A model generated the notes under the pieces. It did no database searches and had not been told where the DNA came from. It saw only the letters and a program-made list of their open reading frames with translations. Below, in pieces: positions 20,219 to 31,619 of a stretch of 64,000 nt of DNA. The position numbers and the translations under genes are program-made. This DNA comes from Limonium bicolor (taxonomy: Eukaryota; Streptophyta; Magnoliopsida; Caryophyllales; Plumbaginaceae). The stretch is taken from NCBI GenBank assembly GCA_023374045.1, contig CM041778.1, positions 292,307,533 through 292,371,532 of the forward strand, written 5' to 3'. Numbering within the stretch: position 1 is the first letter of the stretch; every line of letters starts with the position of its first letter.

Positions 20219-20238
20219 CCTTTTAAGGGTGTGTAGAT
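20219..20238 (+). other. Polypurine tract at 3' LTR border
   Basis: CCTTTTAAGGGTGTGTAGAT directly precedes TGAAATACCCC. It is a slightly degraded version of the AAGGGGGGTAGAT tract seen in the complete element. Confidence 0.7.
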
Positions 20239-23200
20239 TGAAATACCCCAAATCTAATTAACACTTTTAAAACCATTAGATAATGAAAATTAATCTAAGA
20301 AAAAAAAATCATTTCACATACGCATGCTCATACCTGCATGCAAAAGTTTACGTAAATGATATTACGCGTGCGCATGCAAACACATGCATGCAAACATTAT
20401 GTAAAAATAGTCGTTTTACCATAAACACTAACAAGCGTAATTTTACAAACGTCTTAACATACTCGTACAAAACACTCATGGACATTTATTAACGAGGATT
20501 AAACTCCATACATAACATGCTCGATAAAGAGAGCGTCAACAAGGAAAGATCAATATGAACATTTATACAAACGAGTAACGTAAGTATTTTACGAAAGTCG
20601 AAGCATTTATAAATGCTAAAATAAAATTGATATACACATTTAAACAAATGTAACAATGTATGTTACACCTATTATATATATCATAAAAACATAAGCACAT
20701 CAAAGGTCAAAAATACACACTAAACATTAACGACAAGAACGTTCTTAAAACGCCTTAAAACGTGCGTTAAGCGGGCCTTGTAATACATGAGTCCTATGAC
20801 CTTTAAACTAAAACCAAATGGTCATACCATCATTATATGGCTATACAAACATAATACCCACGCCACCTTTTCACTTAAACACAAAGTGCTCGGGGGAATT
20901 CTTAACGCTCCTGTTTTGGTCCGGGAATGTCCCGGTAGCCCGGGAATTGTGTCATGAGTTGATATAAACCCATATAACTCAATGTAACACCGTAGTATAT
21001 CATAATTGACCTTAAAAATGTCTATAAACACTTGAAAATCGTTGGAAACAATTTATTTTCCAAAATGTCCTTAGAGCACAAAAACGCACTTTTCAGGTAC
21101 CGAAAAAACGCGTTTTACACATTTAACTTATAGAAATGTTTAGCTAAAAGTTTATAACATTAAAAGGACCTAAGTTAAATATATTAATAAGGGGAGAACA
21201 AGGATGACTCACCCTCCCTATACCTGCCGATTTTGACTACAAAAGAGACATGATTTTCATGTCTTTAAATCATTTTTTAACCTTGATATTACCACTTCGT
21301 CACATTTGTTGCATTCTAAAGTCTTGGCCGGGTTGATCCTTGTCCCATGGCATTCATTTTCAACACATTATCCCACTGATTAAGGCCATAGACTTTCTTT
21401 CCACCTCTTTTTGACATTAACACCCACTTTTCACCTACCCTGACAATTAATGAAACTTGTCTTCTCTTCTCCATTCAAGGCTGCCGATCTGGTCCATTTC
21501 TCCTGCCTTCCTCACTCCATTCTCCTCCCCTTCCAGACTTGGTAAGTTTCCATTGGTAAGATCTCTCATTTCTTAAGTTAATCTAGTTATATTTTCATGC
21601 CATTTTCAAGCTATTTTCGGTTCCTAGCACCAAGGGAGTTATTATAATTCATTCCATTGATCTAGATCAACCCAAATCACCATTCAAGCTAGGAATTTCG
21701 TGGCTAATCAAAGGAAACACCTAAGAGAGGTTCTTGAAGGCTTAAGGTAAGAAAAATGCCTTAAAACTTCATTTTCTCCCAAGGCATGTTCATGGCTGAG
21801 ATTGCCTTGTTTCTTCCCTTCATTAACTTCAAATCCTTCATGGTTTGACAAGGTGTTCATCAAACCACAATCTAGGCGTGAGCTTATGCCATTTTTCCTA
21901 AGGTAAATCTTTGATTTTAAGGTTTACAAGAGTTATTCCTAAGTTATAAGCTTAGATCTCTTCAAGGGCTAATTCATTCCTCTTCTTCTTGTCAAGGCCG
22001 AAATTATAATTGTTCTTGAACTCCACTTTGAAACATCAAGGTAAATCCTAATCTTCAATACAAATTTTGTATATAATACCTTAGTGAATTTCTTAAGGTT
22101 TAGTTAGAAATTCAAGGTTAACATAAGGTACCCTTGTTCTAATATTCAAGGCACCTACAAGGAGTGTAGATCAAGGTTGTGTGGCCAAAGATCCAAGGAT
22201 AAATCAAAGGAAAATCATTTACTAAGAAGGGTAAGTAATTTATCTAAGTACATATATGTTATCTAAGGTTTAGCTATGTTTTATAACATCAAACCATTAA
22301 TTACCCTTTTGTAAAATTAAAGCCGAGATTAATAAGGTTTTTATTTGTGTTTTAATTAATTAAAGATGAAATTAAGGTTTAAGATTGATTTAAGGAATTT
22401 TAAGTTAATTACTTGGTTATAAAAAATCATTGCCGAAAATATAAACTTCAATTTGGTATATTATAGCTTAATACTATATATTAAGATGTTATAAAATATT
22501 TGGATAAGTTAATTAGGTATTTTAATACCTAAGATATTAAGTTTATAAGTTTAAGGGTAAAATATGTAATTTACCAAAACTTGGTGGCTAGATTTAATTG
22601 TGGCAAAAATTATATATTAAATTTGGTGAACTCTGATATATATAGTGTATAAACTCATATTAAGAATTTTGGGTAAGTTAGAAATAATCACTAGTGTTTA
22701 AATGACTAGTTTAATAAGTTATGTGGTAAAATTGTGAATTTTGGAAAGTTTGAGGTGCAAATGGTAATTTCCGAAATTATATGTCCCTGATAATTTGATA
22801 TATTATAATGTAAGAATTAATAGTATGAATTTTGGTTAAATTAAACAAAGCTTAAGTGTTAAAATAACAATTATAAAGTTTTGTGGCTACTTTGTAATTT
22901 CTGGAAAATTTGGTGCTTAGCCGAATTAATTATGAATTCTGGGTATATAAGTGTATTAGGAATTAAATAAGTGTTAGTCAAAGTGTTGACCAAAAATTTG
23001 GGTTAGAAATGAATTATAATGTAAATATAAATTTTATAAAAGTTTTGGGGTGAAAATGTAATTTATGGAAAGTTATATGTGAAAGCCGAAATTGTTTGGG
23101 GTTAGGATGTAATTTACGAAAAATAGGTGTCCACTTTGGTAATCAAAGGAATTTAATATTACAACAATAGGTTATAAGTTATTATGTAAAGGTTATAAGA

Positions 23201-25296
23201 TTTTTGGGTTAAATTGTAATTATAAGAAATATTTGTTAAAGCCGAAAGTGGGTCCAAATGTATTTTTTTAAAAAGTTATAATGTCAATTGGTAATTAACG
23301 AATTACTGGTGGTTAATTTGTAATTTAATTAAATAAGGAATTAAAACTATATGATATAATGTGATTAGAGTTAAAATGTAAAGTTTATGAATTATTGGGA
23401 TTGTTCTGTAAATAACCGAAATATAGGGGTAAGTATTTGAATTTAAATAATTATAGGTTCTATGTGGATATTTGGAGGAGTTAGAAAAAGAATTTTGATT
23501 AAGGGATTATGGAATTAAAACTATGGGTTAAATAGTTATTAAGAATTTAATTGTAACTACTTGATATTACTTGTGGATAATTGGTAATTAATAAGAGTTA
23601 TGGGAATAATATGTCCATGTGTGACATGTAAATATAATTTGGGAGGTTATATGCTGTTATGTCATTTAGACAATTATAAACACGTAACATAATAATACAT
23701 GTATATATATACATTAAAGGATTTAAAAATAATAAATCAAAAGAATAACATAAAATGTTATACATAAAATCATAAGGTAGTTAAAAGAAGTTACCACACA
23801 ATATAATACAGCAAAATACTCGTACGAGAGTAACTCAATTAACACTCTCAGTTAAATCTATTATAGGATTATATTCGACCAGACGTTGACCGGGAATTTA
23901 GTCAAGTACATCTACGGTAACGGTATGGATCCTTGCAGTCTGTTTGCTAACGGGTTACACCGGCTTGTGTGCTATCTGTTGTGTGAAATAACGACCAAGA
24001 TAATTGCATGTAAAATGCTGCACTCACGGTTGTGTATCGTTTGTGACTTTCTATGCACTGTTGTGTTATTTTATGTGCGCGAACGATGCTAACTATAACG
24101 TGTATGTGCCACGCATACAACTCTACGTTACCAGTGGATTAAATATCCGTGTGATGTTACATCGAGAACTTGTACTCAAGTTTCTCACTAACTTCCCTTG
24201 TAAACAAACGTCGTTATCCTTAAACGTGGTAACCGACAAAACACATTAGTGTTCTTGTTTAACGTCCTTGTGTGGCACCTAACATATTATACGCTACGAG
24301 AAGCGAGGAGCCCAGAAGAATTTCTCTGGTCATGCATGCAAATCTCGGGAGCCGTATCTGCATCAGATCGTCTTCCAACTAAATGTACGTCGCGACGGTG
24401 GTGGGAGAATACTGCATTCTCCCGTTGGGCTAAATACCCGTATTATCATGTGGTGGGAGAATACTACATTCTCCCGTTGGGCTAAATACCCACTTTTACT
24501 TGTGGTGGAAGAACAGCACGTTATTCCGTTGGGCTAAATACCGTATACTTACAATAAGAGGCAGTTACATTAATCTCGGTGGGACCAATTCCCGGTTCCC
24601 CATGAAAATTCGCAAGAGTCTCATTCTCGCCTGAAGAGTTTATTCATACCTTTCTAACTCGATTAAATTATACCGAGTTAAATGATATAACAAATAAGAG
24701 AATTGATGGTCCCATTGTGTGGATTATCCTCAAATGATTAAGTGAGCATATTACGATAATAGAACAGAACACTGACTCGACTCATGGCGTCTTGTTTTTG
24801 TATGGGGTGTTGTCTCTTCTTGATTGCATTTCTTGTGCTGTGTACGTGTCGCGTTTACAGTTATTTTATATTGATCATGTAAATGAACTGCATGTTAACG
24901 ACCAAATTAGTCGTGTGTGGCCCGGTAGCTTGTGGGCTGCACGTTTTCATACCAGCGTAGTTTGCTGAGCCGTACACCCCCATTTCAGGTACCGGATGCT
25001 GAGGAGACCCGTTCGAGAGTAGGCGGGGTAGATTTAGGTACAGGGAAAACTTTTGCTTTTCCTCATACTCGTTTTCGTATATGGAAATTCCATCTAGACT
25101 TTTGTATATTCCAGAATCTTGGAACTCGGTATGTTGGTATTTTGGACGTGTAATTTAACAGTGGGGTTACTCGGTATGTATTCTGCTAGTCAGACCGTTA
25201 CCTTGGAGTTTAATAATTTGTTTTTCCGCTGCGATATTATTTGTGATGGGCTTTAGTAATCATCTTTAATTACAAATTAGGGGACGGGGTGTTACA
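20239..25296 (+). mobile_element. 3' LTR (5058 bp) of the Tekay-type element
   Basis: TGAAATACCCC...GGGGTGTTACA, preceded by the polypurine tract and 3' UTR of the pol above. The next five bases (TAGGG) should be the target duplication, but the matching 5' side is outside the window. Internal landmarks: CTCGGGGGAATTCTTAACGC near 20889, GCCGA-rich degenerate repeats (21980-23470), GACGTTGACCGGGAATTTA at 23882, a three-unit stem-loop array at 24395-24545, and a TTGCTGAG...CATTTCAG module at 24962-24988. The short ORFs inside are not supported as genes. Confidence 0.88.
24395..24545 (+). repeat. Three 52-bp tandem stem-loops in the LTR
   Basis: GGGAGAAT/ATTCTCCC arms at 24403-24423 and 24455-24475, and GGAAGAAC/GTTATTCC arms at 24507-24527, period exactly 52 bp. 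Each is followed by CCGTTGGGCTAAATACC. Arms of unit 3 differ at both partners of two base pairs, keeping those pairs. Comparable hairpin clusters sit at the same place in the other LTRs of this family. Confidence 0.8.
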
Positions 25297-26032
25297 TAGG
25301 GACTGGGATTGAATTCGAATCAAGGGAACCAATACATGACTTGAGGAGATCACAAGCAATGTCAAGTGAAACTCATAACAACCTTATGTGACATAAAGGA
25401 AATTCTAACCGACAACCTTGTTAACTGAATCAGAATTATTTTATGGGTTTGTTGTCGGATTAAGGTGTGCGAAGCCTTATAATTCGAATGAGACGGTTAG
25501 AATTTCATCCAGTGGTGTTCTTTTATATTAAAAAAAAAATCCAACTCATATTTCTTATTTTTTGTTTATTTTATTTAACTCATGTTTTAAATTATTTTTA
25601 TTGATTTATTTTTTAATAATTAGAAATTAGTTCTTTTACAAATCTTATCTTTCCTCTTTTATTTGATTTATTTTTCTTGATTATTTAATAATAATTGTTA
25701 ATTACAATAAAAGCCTCTTAGGTACGACAACACCTTTCACTATATTACGAAAACGATATGTGCACTAGCCTAAAGCATTAATAGTTTCATATTTTTGTGG
25801 CAACATTTATCTAGCTTATTACTAGTTTAGCAATGTACGAATATATGCACAAAAGGTGCAAAATGTAAATTAAGTAGGGACTAAGTGAGGTTTACCCCGG
25901 GATGGCCTTGTGCCCATTTGACCCTTAACCATCAATATGTCAGTTCGTCTACCCCTTGCTAAGTAATAAGGACACATAACAAATTAATAGTCAAATCATG
26001 AACATAGTCGTTTTAACTAGTTGAGTCATAAC
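25297..26032. other. No gene; flank between two retrotransposons
   Basis: AT-rich DNA with no open frame of note. The only structure is an inverted repeat at 25400-25505: a 12-bp perfect arm pair AAATTCTAACCG/CGGTTAGAATTT plus an overlapping pair CCGACAAC/GTTGTCGG. It may be a MITE relic. Confidence 0.5.
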
Positions 26033-27401
26033 TGTTGTGTAAAAACTATATAACAAAGTATATAAATAAATGCAAAGAAGAGGCAATTGCACCTAATCGA
26101 TGTAGTACAATAAGTGTCATATCCACAAGAAAATTGATCCTAATTTCCTAGTCTCGGTAGTTAGCAATTGAAATGAAAGCAATAAATTGGGGTTTAGCCA
26201 GCGACAAGCTTGATTATGTTGATTTGGTCATTGAAAGAGCAACACTTAAACTAGAGATGATAGGTAAATGGATTGGATGGATGAGTACTTTGGGAATTTT
26301 CGGTAATCACCCAAACTACCTAAACATGCTAGCAATTCTTCTTATGCCATAGTTGTCTTTTTAGAACAAAGATAATAACCCTTTAAACCAAAGATGGGTA
26401 AAATTTTATTTAGTTAATTTTAACCTTCAATCAATTAGGGTTAAACTCACTAAATAGCATTAAGCTATTTCTAAATAAAAGCCCTAAATTATACCCACTA
26501 ACCTTAGGGATATAAATCTAGTGTTTTCTCACATTTGGTCACAAACCCTGACTCAAAATCAAATTGTAGAGAGGGTTCACCAAGAATGCACTTAAGAGAT
26601 CATTTTAAGAGCATTGAATGATAATAAAGAAAGAAACAACTATATTAAGGCATAATAACATTTACAAGAGCATTTAAGGGTTTGGGGTCAAAAACCCATC
26701 CCAGAGCACTATATGAGTCTACTCAAGCATTGGAGCTACAAAGGAGAGAAAGAAGAAAGATAGCCATTAATGGTGGTGGTTGAGCTCTTGAGAGGTGAGA
26801 TACTCCCCTCTTTCTTCTCTTCTCCTATATTCTCTTTTTTCACTTCTTTTGTCGCCTCTATTTGAGAAAACGGGAGCTGGAACGTCACTGAGAAGAATTA
26901 GGATTTTAAATCTCAAATCTGTGTTTTGTCGAGTCTGGGAGCACCTCTGTATGTGTGGTCCGGGTTTGTAAACTCGGATACAAACTCGGACCATGCTAAA
27001 AACATGCCAGAGAGTGCACTGAAGGGTTGGTCTAGGTTTGTAAACCCAGACATAAACCTAAACCATGCTGAAAACACGTCAGAGAGTGCACTGAAGGGTT
27101 GGTCCGGGTTTGTAAACCCGGACACAACTTCAAATGCTCCAGAATGCAGTTTTTGCTCCCCGTTTGGTCTCGTCTTGGTCTTGAATCCCGTGGCACGCAT
27201 CTCAAAGTCTCGTATAGCATCCAAACAACTTCTTTTCATCATTCCATTGTGCTCCAATGAGCTTTTACCTAAATTATATCCAAAAGTGTGTAAGTTCACT
27301 AATAATTACCAACTACTTTATAAAGTGGTGAAAATAGTTATAACTCAAATAAAATGCAGGTGAATATAAACCTAATAAATGAATATTTTCACCACTTATC
27401 A
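26033..27401 (-). mobile_element. 3' LTR of an Athila-like element (1369 bp)
   Basis: Read on the - strand it starts TGATAAGTGG directly after a polypurine tract (AAGTGTGGGGGAGT, 27415-27402). It ends near ...TTTTTACACAACA at 26033. The 3' part contains GGATATGACACTTATTGTACT, like the end of the solo LTR at 17224-18699. At 26945-27125 it carries imperfect tandem units of about 83 bp, each with a palindrome such as TCCGGGTTTGTAAACCCGGA. ORFs across this region follow the repeat and are not taken as genes. Confidence 0.7.
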
Positions 27402-27415
27402 ACTCCCCCACACTT
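27402..27415 (-). other. Polypurine tract of the Athila-like element
   Basis: AAGTGTGGGGGAGT on the - strand abuts the LTR start. It proves that the element body lies to the right and that this is the 3' LTR. Confidence 0.7.
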
Positions 27416-28089
27416 ATATATTTGCTTGTCATTAAGCAAAACTAGGACCCCACAACAAGGAGAAATATTTAAGGCAAGCAAGTGTTTAGATGAATTCTTG
27501 GATGTTAGTGAACAAAAGGTTGGACAACTCATGAGGAGTGCAAACCACCTAATCCTAGTGGCATGGGTGTGCTTAGGGCAAATAAAAAGATAGAGTTTCG
27601 GGGTATGATTCGGAGTGCTTCAAAGTTTCAAAGATTTGGGAACTTGGAGGAAAAACAAAAGAACCAAAATCTGTATAGAGCGGATAGGGAGGAAAAACAA
27701 AAGAAAGCAGCTGAATCTACCACGCATTGGCCAAGTTGGAGAGAACTGCAATGAACCTTTTATTCCTTCTACTTTATTCTCACACCTTTTTTTTTTTAAC
27801 CTAAGTCGAGAGTTAACAGATTTCGAAGGCAAAAGGCAAACTTCTGAAGAGTACATGATTTATCCCAGTTAGGTGCTAACCACTCAGGACTGAATAGAAA
27901 CCCAAGATTACACCAATATTGCCAAACACATTTATCCCCTTTCTATGCCCTTAGGCTTCTAGCCGGTTAATTCTAAGAATATGAGACTAGGCATTTTCAC
28001 ATGATTTCACCCATTCATGAACATACAGTGTAGTTATAAAGCAAATCGAAACTGTATCAACACCCAAATCAGAATGAACTCATGTACGA
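27416..28089 (-). mobile_element. 3' untranslated internal part of the Athila-like element
   Basis: Next to the polypurine tract is non-coding sequence with GACAAGCAAATATATAAGTG (- strand). No gag, pol or env-like block is readable, so the element is truncated or interrupted near 28.1 kb. Confidence 0.45.
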
Positions 28090-29249
28090 GCATTTTTTAT
28101 CAGGTTTTTAACAGGTCTAAACAAAATGGCAGGGAATGACTGTGTTACTTATGAGTTTGAATCTAACAGAAGAGCAACGGAAGATCAATGAGCATTTGTG
28201 AAGTATAAGCGGCAAGCAAAACATGGCTAATGACAAGCAGCAATCAGAGAAGAATATGGGCGGCAGAAAAAGAAATGGTGTACCAGAGAAACGATGACAC
28301 TCTCCTGAAAAAAAAAAAGGAAAAGAACAACACATCGAACGAAGATCTTGGATTAGATTTGTGCATGTTCAGTGGAGTAAACATTCAACAGAAAGCTTAA
28401 AATGCACATAAAGAGTAACCCAGAAAACCAAATTGCTAAACTCTATCTATTACTCTGATATTGTTGTCGAAATCTGAAAGTCCAAACAGACATGGAAAAG
28501 AAAACTATCATACCAGACAACACGATAAGACACGCCAGTGAATCAAGGAGCAAATGATCATTTAGATCAGAAATAGATACCAAAGGGAGGAAGAGTACCT
28601 TCCTGCAGTAAACCATCAGAAAGAAAACAAAATACACAAGGTGATCAAGCATTAGTCCAAGAACATAATCATCAAGAGAAACGGAAGAAATCAGATGGAG
28701 AGGTGCGAATGCTTGCAGTAGCAGTCGAGTATACCCAGGACTTCTTACAGAGGCAAGAAACTTCAATTTCAGAGGGACAGATCAATTTACTGAACTAGAG
28801 AATAGAAACTCAGGCGTATGCTTTTGTCGGGAGCATATTCAGATTGCACATGCATAATCCGAACCGAACGTAATATACAGGTCGATGGATACAAATACAT
28901 GAATGGAGAAGAAAAATAGTAATATGACTTTAAACTGAATCTCAGGGAGGTGATATCAAGTTATTCGAAACCACACACAAATAACTGAATAAATAAACAA
29001 TAAGCAATGATAAGATAAGTGAATAAAACAAAGGGACAGGTTTAAAACCGTATTGTCGTTGGAAATTCATTTGAAGAATTGTGTTTTTCTGAAATGCTTT
29101 AAAAAAATGATTTTAGAATTTTGTCATGCAATGATGGTTTTGTTTTGGCACACACGCTAATACGTTTTGAAAAGAAAGGCGACGACTGCTCTTATTTTAT
29201 TTATTATTTTAGAATTTGTTTTATGGGGTGAGAATTTTTGGTGTCTACA
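28090..29249 (-). mobile_element. Tat-like LTR fragment
   Basis: On the - strand it begins TGTAGACACCAAAAATTCTCACCCC at 29249, matching the start of the LTR at 1156. The following sequence is less similar. The left boundary is unclear and the LTR looks truncated. The 107-aa - strand frame at 28443-28766 has no recognisable domain and is probably chance. Confidence 0.45.
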
Positions 29250-29403
29250 CACACCTGATAAGGTGCAGATTGAAGATGGTTTTCACGTCTTTTATTACCA
29301 TAAAAGCGTTTTATGGTTTATGATGACGAAACGATATTTTCGAGGAAAATTTTTACACCACTATATTATATCATGTTAACAACGTTAATGTGATTAAAAA
29401 AAA

Positions 29404-29447
29404 TGTACTTCTGTGATTAGTAATTTCGTATTGCAAATAGCAACCCA
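29404..29447. repeat. Terminal-inverted-repeat-like end (MULE/MITE)
   Basis: GTACTTCTGTGATTAGTAAT...CAAATAGCAACCC is the diverged reverse complement of 37084-37130 (GGGGGTTGCTATTGCCAGTAC...). It looks like the right end of a terminal-inverted-repeat element lying to its left. Confidence 0.4.
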
Positions 29448-31560
29448 GTAGTTTTTATTACCTCCTCTTCTATTGGATTAGTTTTGTTTATAAATTGACA
29501 TATATATATATGCTTATTATATATTTAATCATTATCTAACCATAATTGCATATATTTTAATGAAGATGAAGATTGATAAATAGTCAAAGGGTAAAAAACG
29601 AGAAGACAAAATTTGTTTGTTTGAAGTTTTATGTATGCTTAATATTTAAGAATTGCTAATTTTATTTCAATTTTTTTATATATATATATATATTTAGTTA
29701 CTTTTATAATTTTATTACTTTTAAAATAGTATTTGTAATTATTATATTTAGTATTTATTTTTATTTTTTGTAAATTTCATAAAATTCCTCTGAATAAAAT
29801 AGTTTCATATTGTAAACATGAAACATGACCTGCAATGTCAGAGATAAAATAGTCATTATTCAAGTTCATTTAAGAATTAGTGTATCTTGTGAGTTTTGAA
29901 ACTTTTTAGGTATATGGAGAACGAATTTTGAAATCGGGAGTATATTATGAAATTTTTAGAGGTATATTATGATTTTGCAAAAATATTTTTACTTGGAATG
30001 CTAAAAGATGGCCCCTAAAGATCACAAAAGAGATGGACTAACTATTTACCTAAAAGATTAATTTCTTAAAAAGTAACATGGCCCTAACCTTACCCTTTAC
30101 GTGCCCACAGAGACATTACTCTGTTTGTCATGGCTGGCTTGCAGTTGTTTCGCAGCAATGGTGATAGTTGTTTTGTCTACTATTTTGCAGCATAAACTAA
30201 GGTTGTTGTTTTGTGCTGGCAAACTGTTATTTGGTAGTGTGACATTTTTGCAGCATAAGTTAGTTATATTATTACGTGTAGTGCGTTTTAACATTTTCTA
30301 TACTACAATTTAAATATTAGTTGTAGTTTAAAACAATATTTTGCTAAAAAATGAATAATACTAACAAATGTTATCAAATAAATTTGTTACCAAATCATGA
30401 TAACCCAGTACAACAATTATAAAACTACAAGTTTTATTACACTCAGTATTGTTACTATTTACGTTAAGGTTTATACAAATAACTTCACTATTATCAACTA
30501 TAATCGTTTAGTGTACTCCATAATGCTTGTTCTCTTTCGATCGCCACAGATCCGTCATTACTGTTCATTCTCCTCTGATCACACACATGTCCACCATTAT
30601 TGTTTTTTTCTCATCCTATCTCTCCACACCGCAACAACTCAAATAGATATATCTTTCGATACTATTAAGCTCTAGAATTAACCCTCATCATCTTGTGCGG
30701 GGGAGTTTTCAGGACTATAAGGTCAGAGTAATTTTGCTCTCATCACCGCGAGTGGATTAGCGTAGACTCACAATAACCACTTGTAAAATTGTTACACAAC
30801 TCAAAATGTAACTACTGCTACTACCCCAATAGCACAACCTTTTTTATATTTTTCGTTCTTATCTTAAAATTTATAATCGAGTCAAGATCAATAGAGTAGT
30901 ATAACAGTGGAGGTGATTGTTACATGTTTAAGTAATAGTACAAGAATAGTCAACCAGTAGTCAAAATTGTCAAGTTCATTACAAAAATGGTCTTACCAAA
31001 ACCACATTTATGCTCCCGAGGAACTGAGGGTGCTCAAAAAATTGCCGTCAAGGCTTCAACAACAATCATATTTGATTCTGAGCATATTCGAACAGAGACC
31101 ATTAATAAACCGCCTAAGAACTTGCAACAGTCACAATGTAATCATGGGTGTTATGAGGCTGCTTTGTTATTTTGTTTGAGTTGCACCTGCCGATTACGAG
31201 AGTGAAGAAAATGAATGACTGTTTCATTGCATTTCTGTCACATATATGTCATTTACAAAGTATATATATTCATTGCATTTCTGTCACATATATGTCATTT
31301 ACAGAGTATATATATATATATTTGAAAGAAGTCCATATCTAGTCATATATTACTATTAGATATGGACTTGGGCCTAATGTGGAATACACGTACCGATCCG
31401 ATGACGATGGACATTCCGTGAGTTGTTGTTTGGGTGATATCAGAAAATAAAGAAACAGGAAACGGTAGCTGAACTTGACTGCCGCCGGTATATTCATCAA
31501 GATTGTGCGAGGACTGGGGGTTGTCTGAGAGGGCTAGGAGGCCGTCTCTTTCGTGCTCTT
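29448..31560. other. Low-repeat intergenic DNA upstream of the SEC14-like gene
   Basis: AT-rich, with no convincing gene. It contains a 45-bp direct duplication (CATTGCATTTCTGTCACATA at about 31227 and 31272, each followed by a TATATA run). It also holds a perfect 13-bp inverted repeat with a 15-nt loop (AAGTCCATATCTA/TAGATATGGACTT, 31329-31369). Confidence 0.5.
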
Positions 31561-31619
31561 TTAATGATCCCAACCATCTCTTTGTCCACTGGCGCTAGTT
31601 TTGCTGAAAGAGCAAGAAG

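Larger units (their letters stand above)
19858..20238 (+). other. 3' untranslated region of the Tekay-type element
   Basis: This non-coding stretch between the pol stop and the 3' LTR is G/T-rich (repeats of TGTGGATTTTATGTATGTG). It contains an internal purine tract soon after the stop codon and the normal polypurine tract at the LTR border. The - strand element has a homologous region at 46940-47590. Confidence 0.75.

Noticed and set aside
26913..27363. Pairs of repeat-containing ORFs on both strands (128 and 145 aa)
   Set aside because: They follow the 83-bp palindromic tandem units of the Athila-like LTR and are open on both strands for that reason.
28443..28766. 107-aa - strand ORF with hydrophobic segments, considered as an env-like protein of the Athila element
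   Set aside because: No env-like motif or consistent position is present. It lies in what looks like a Tat-like LTR fragment.
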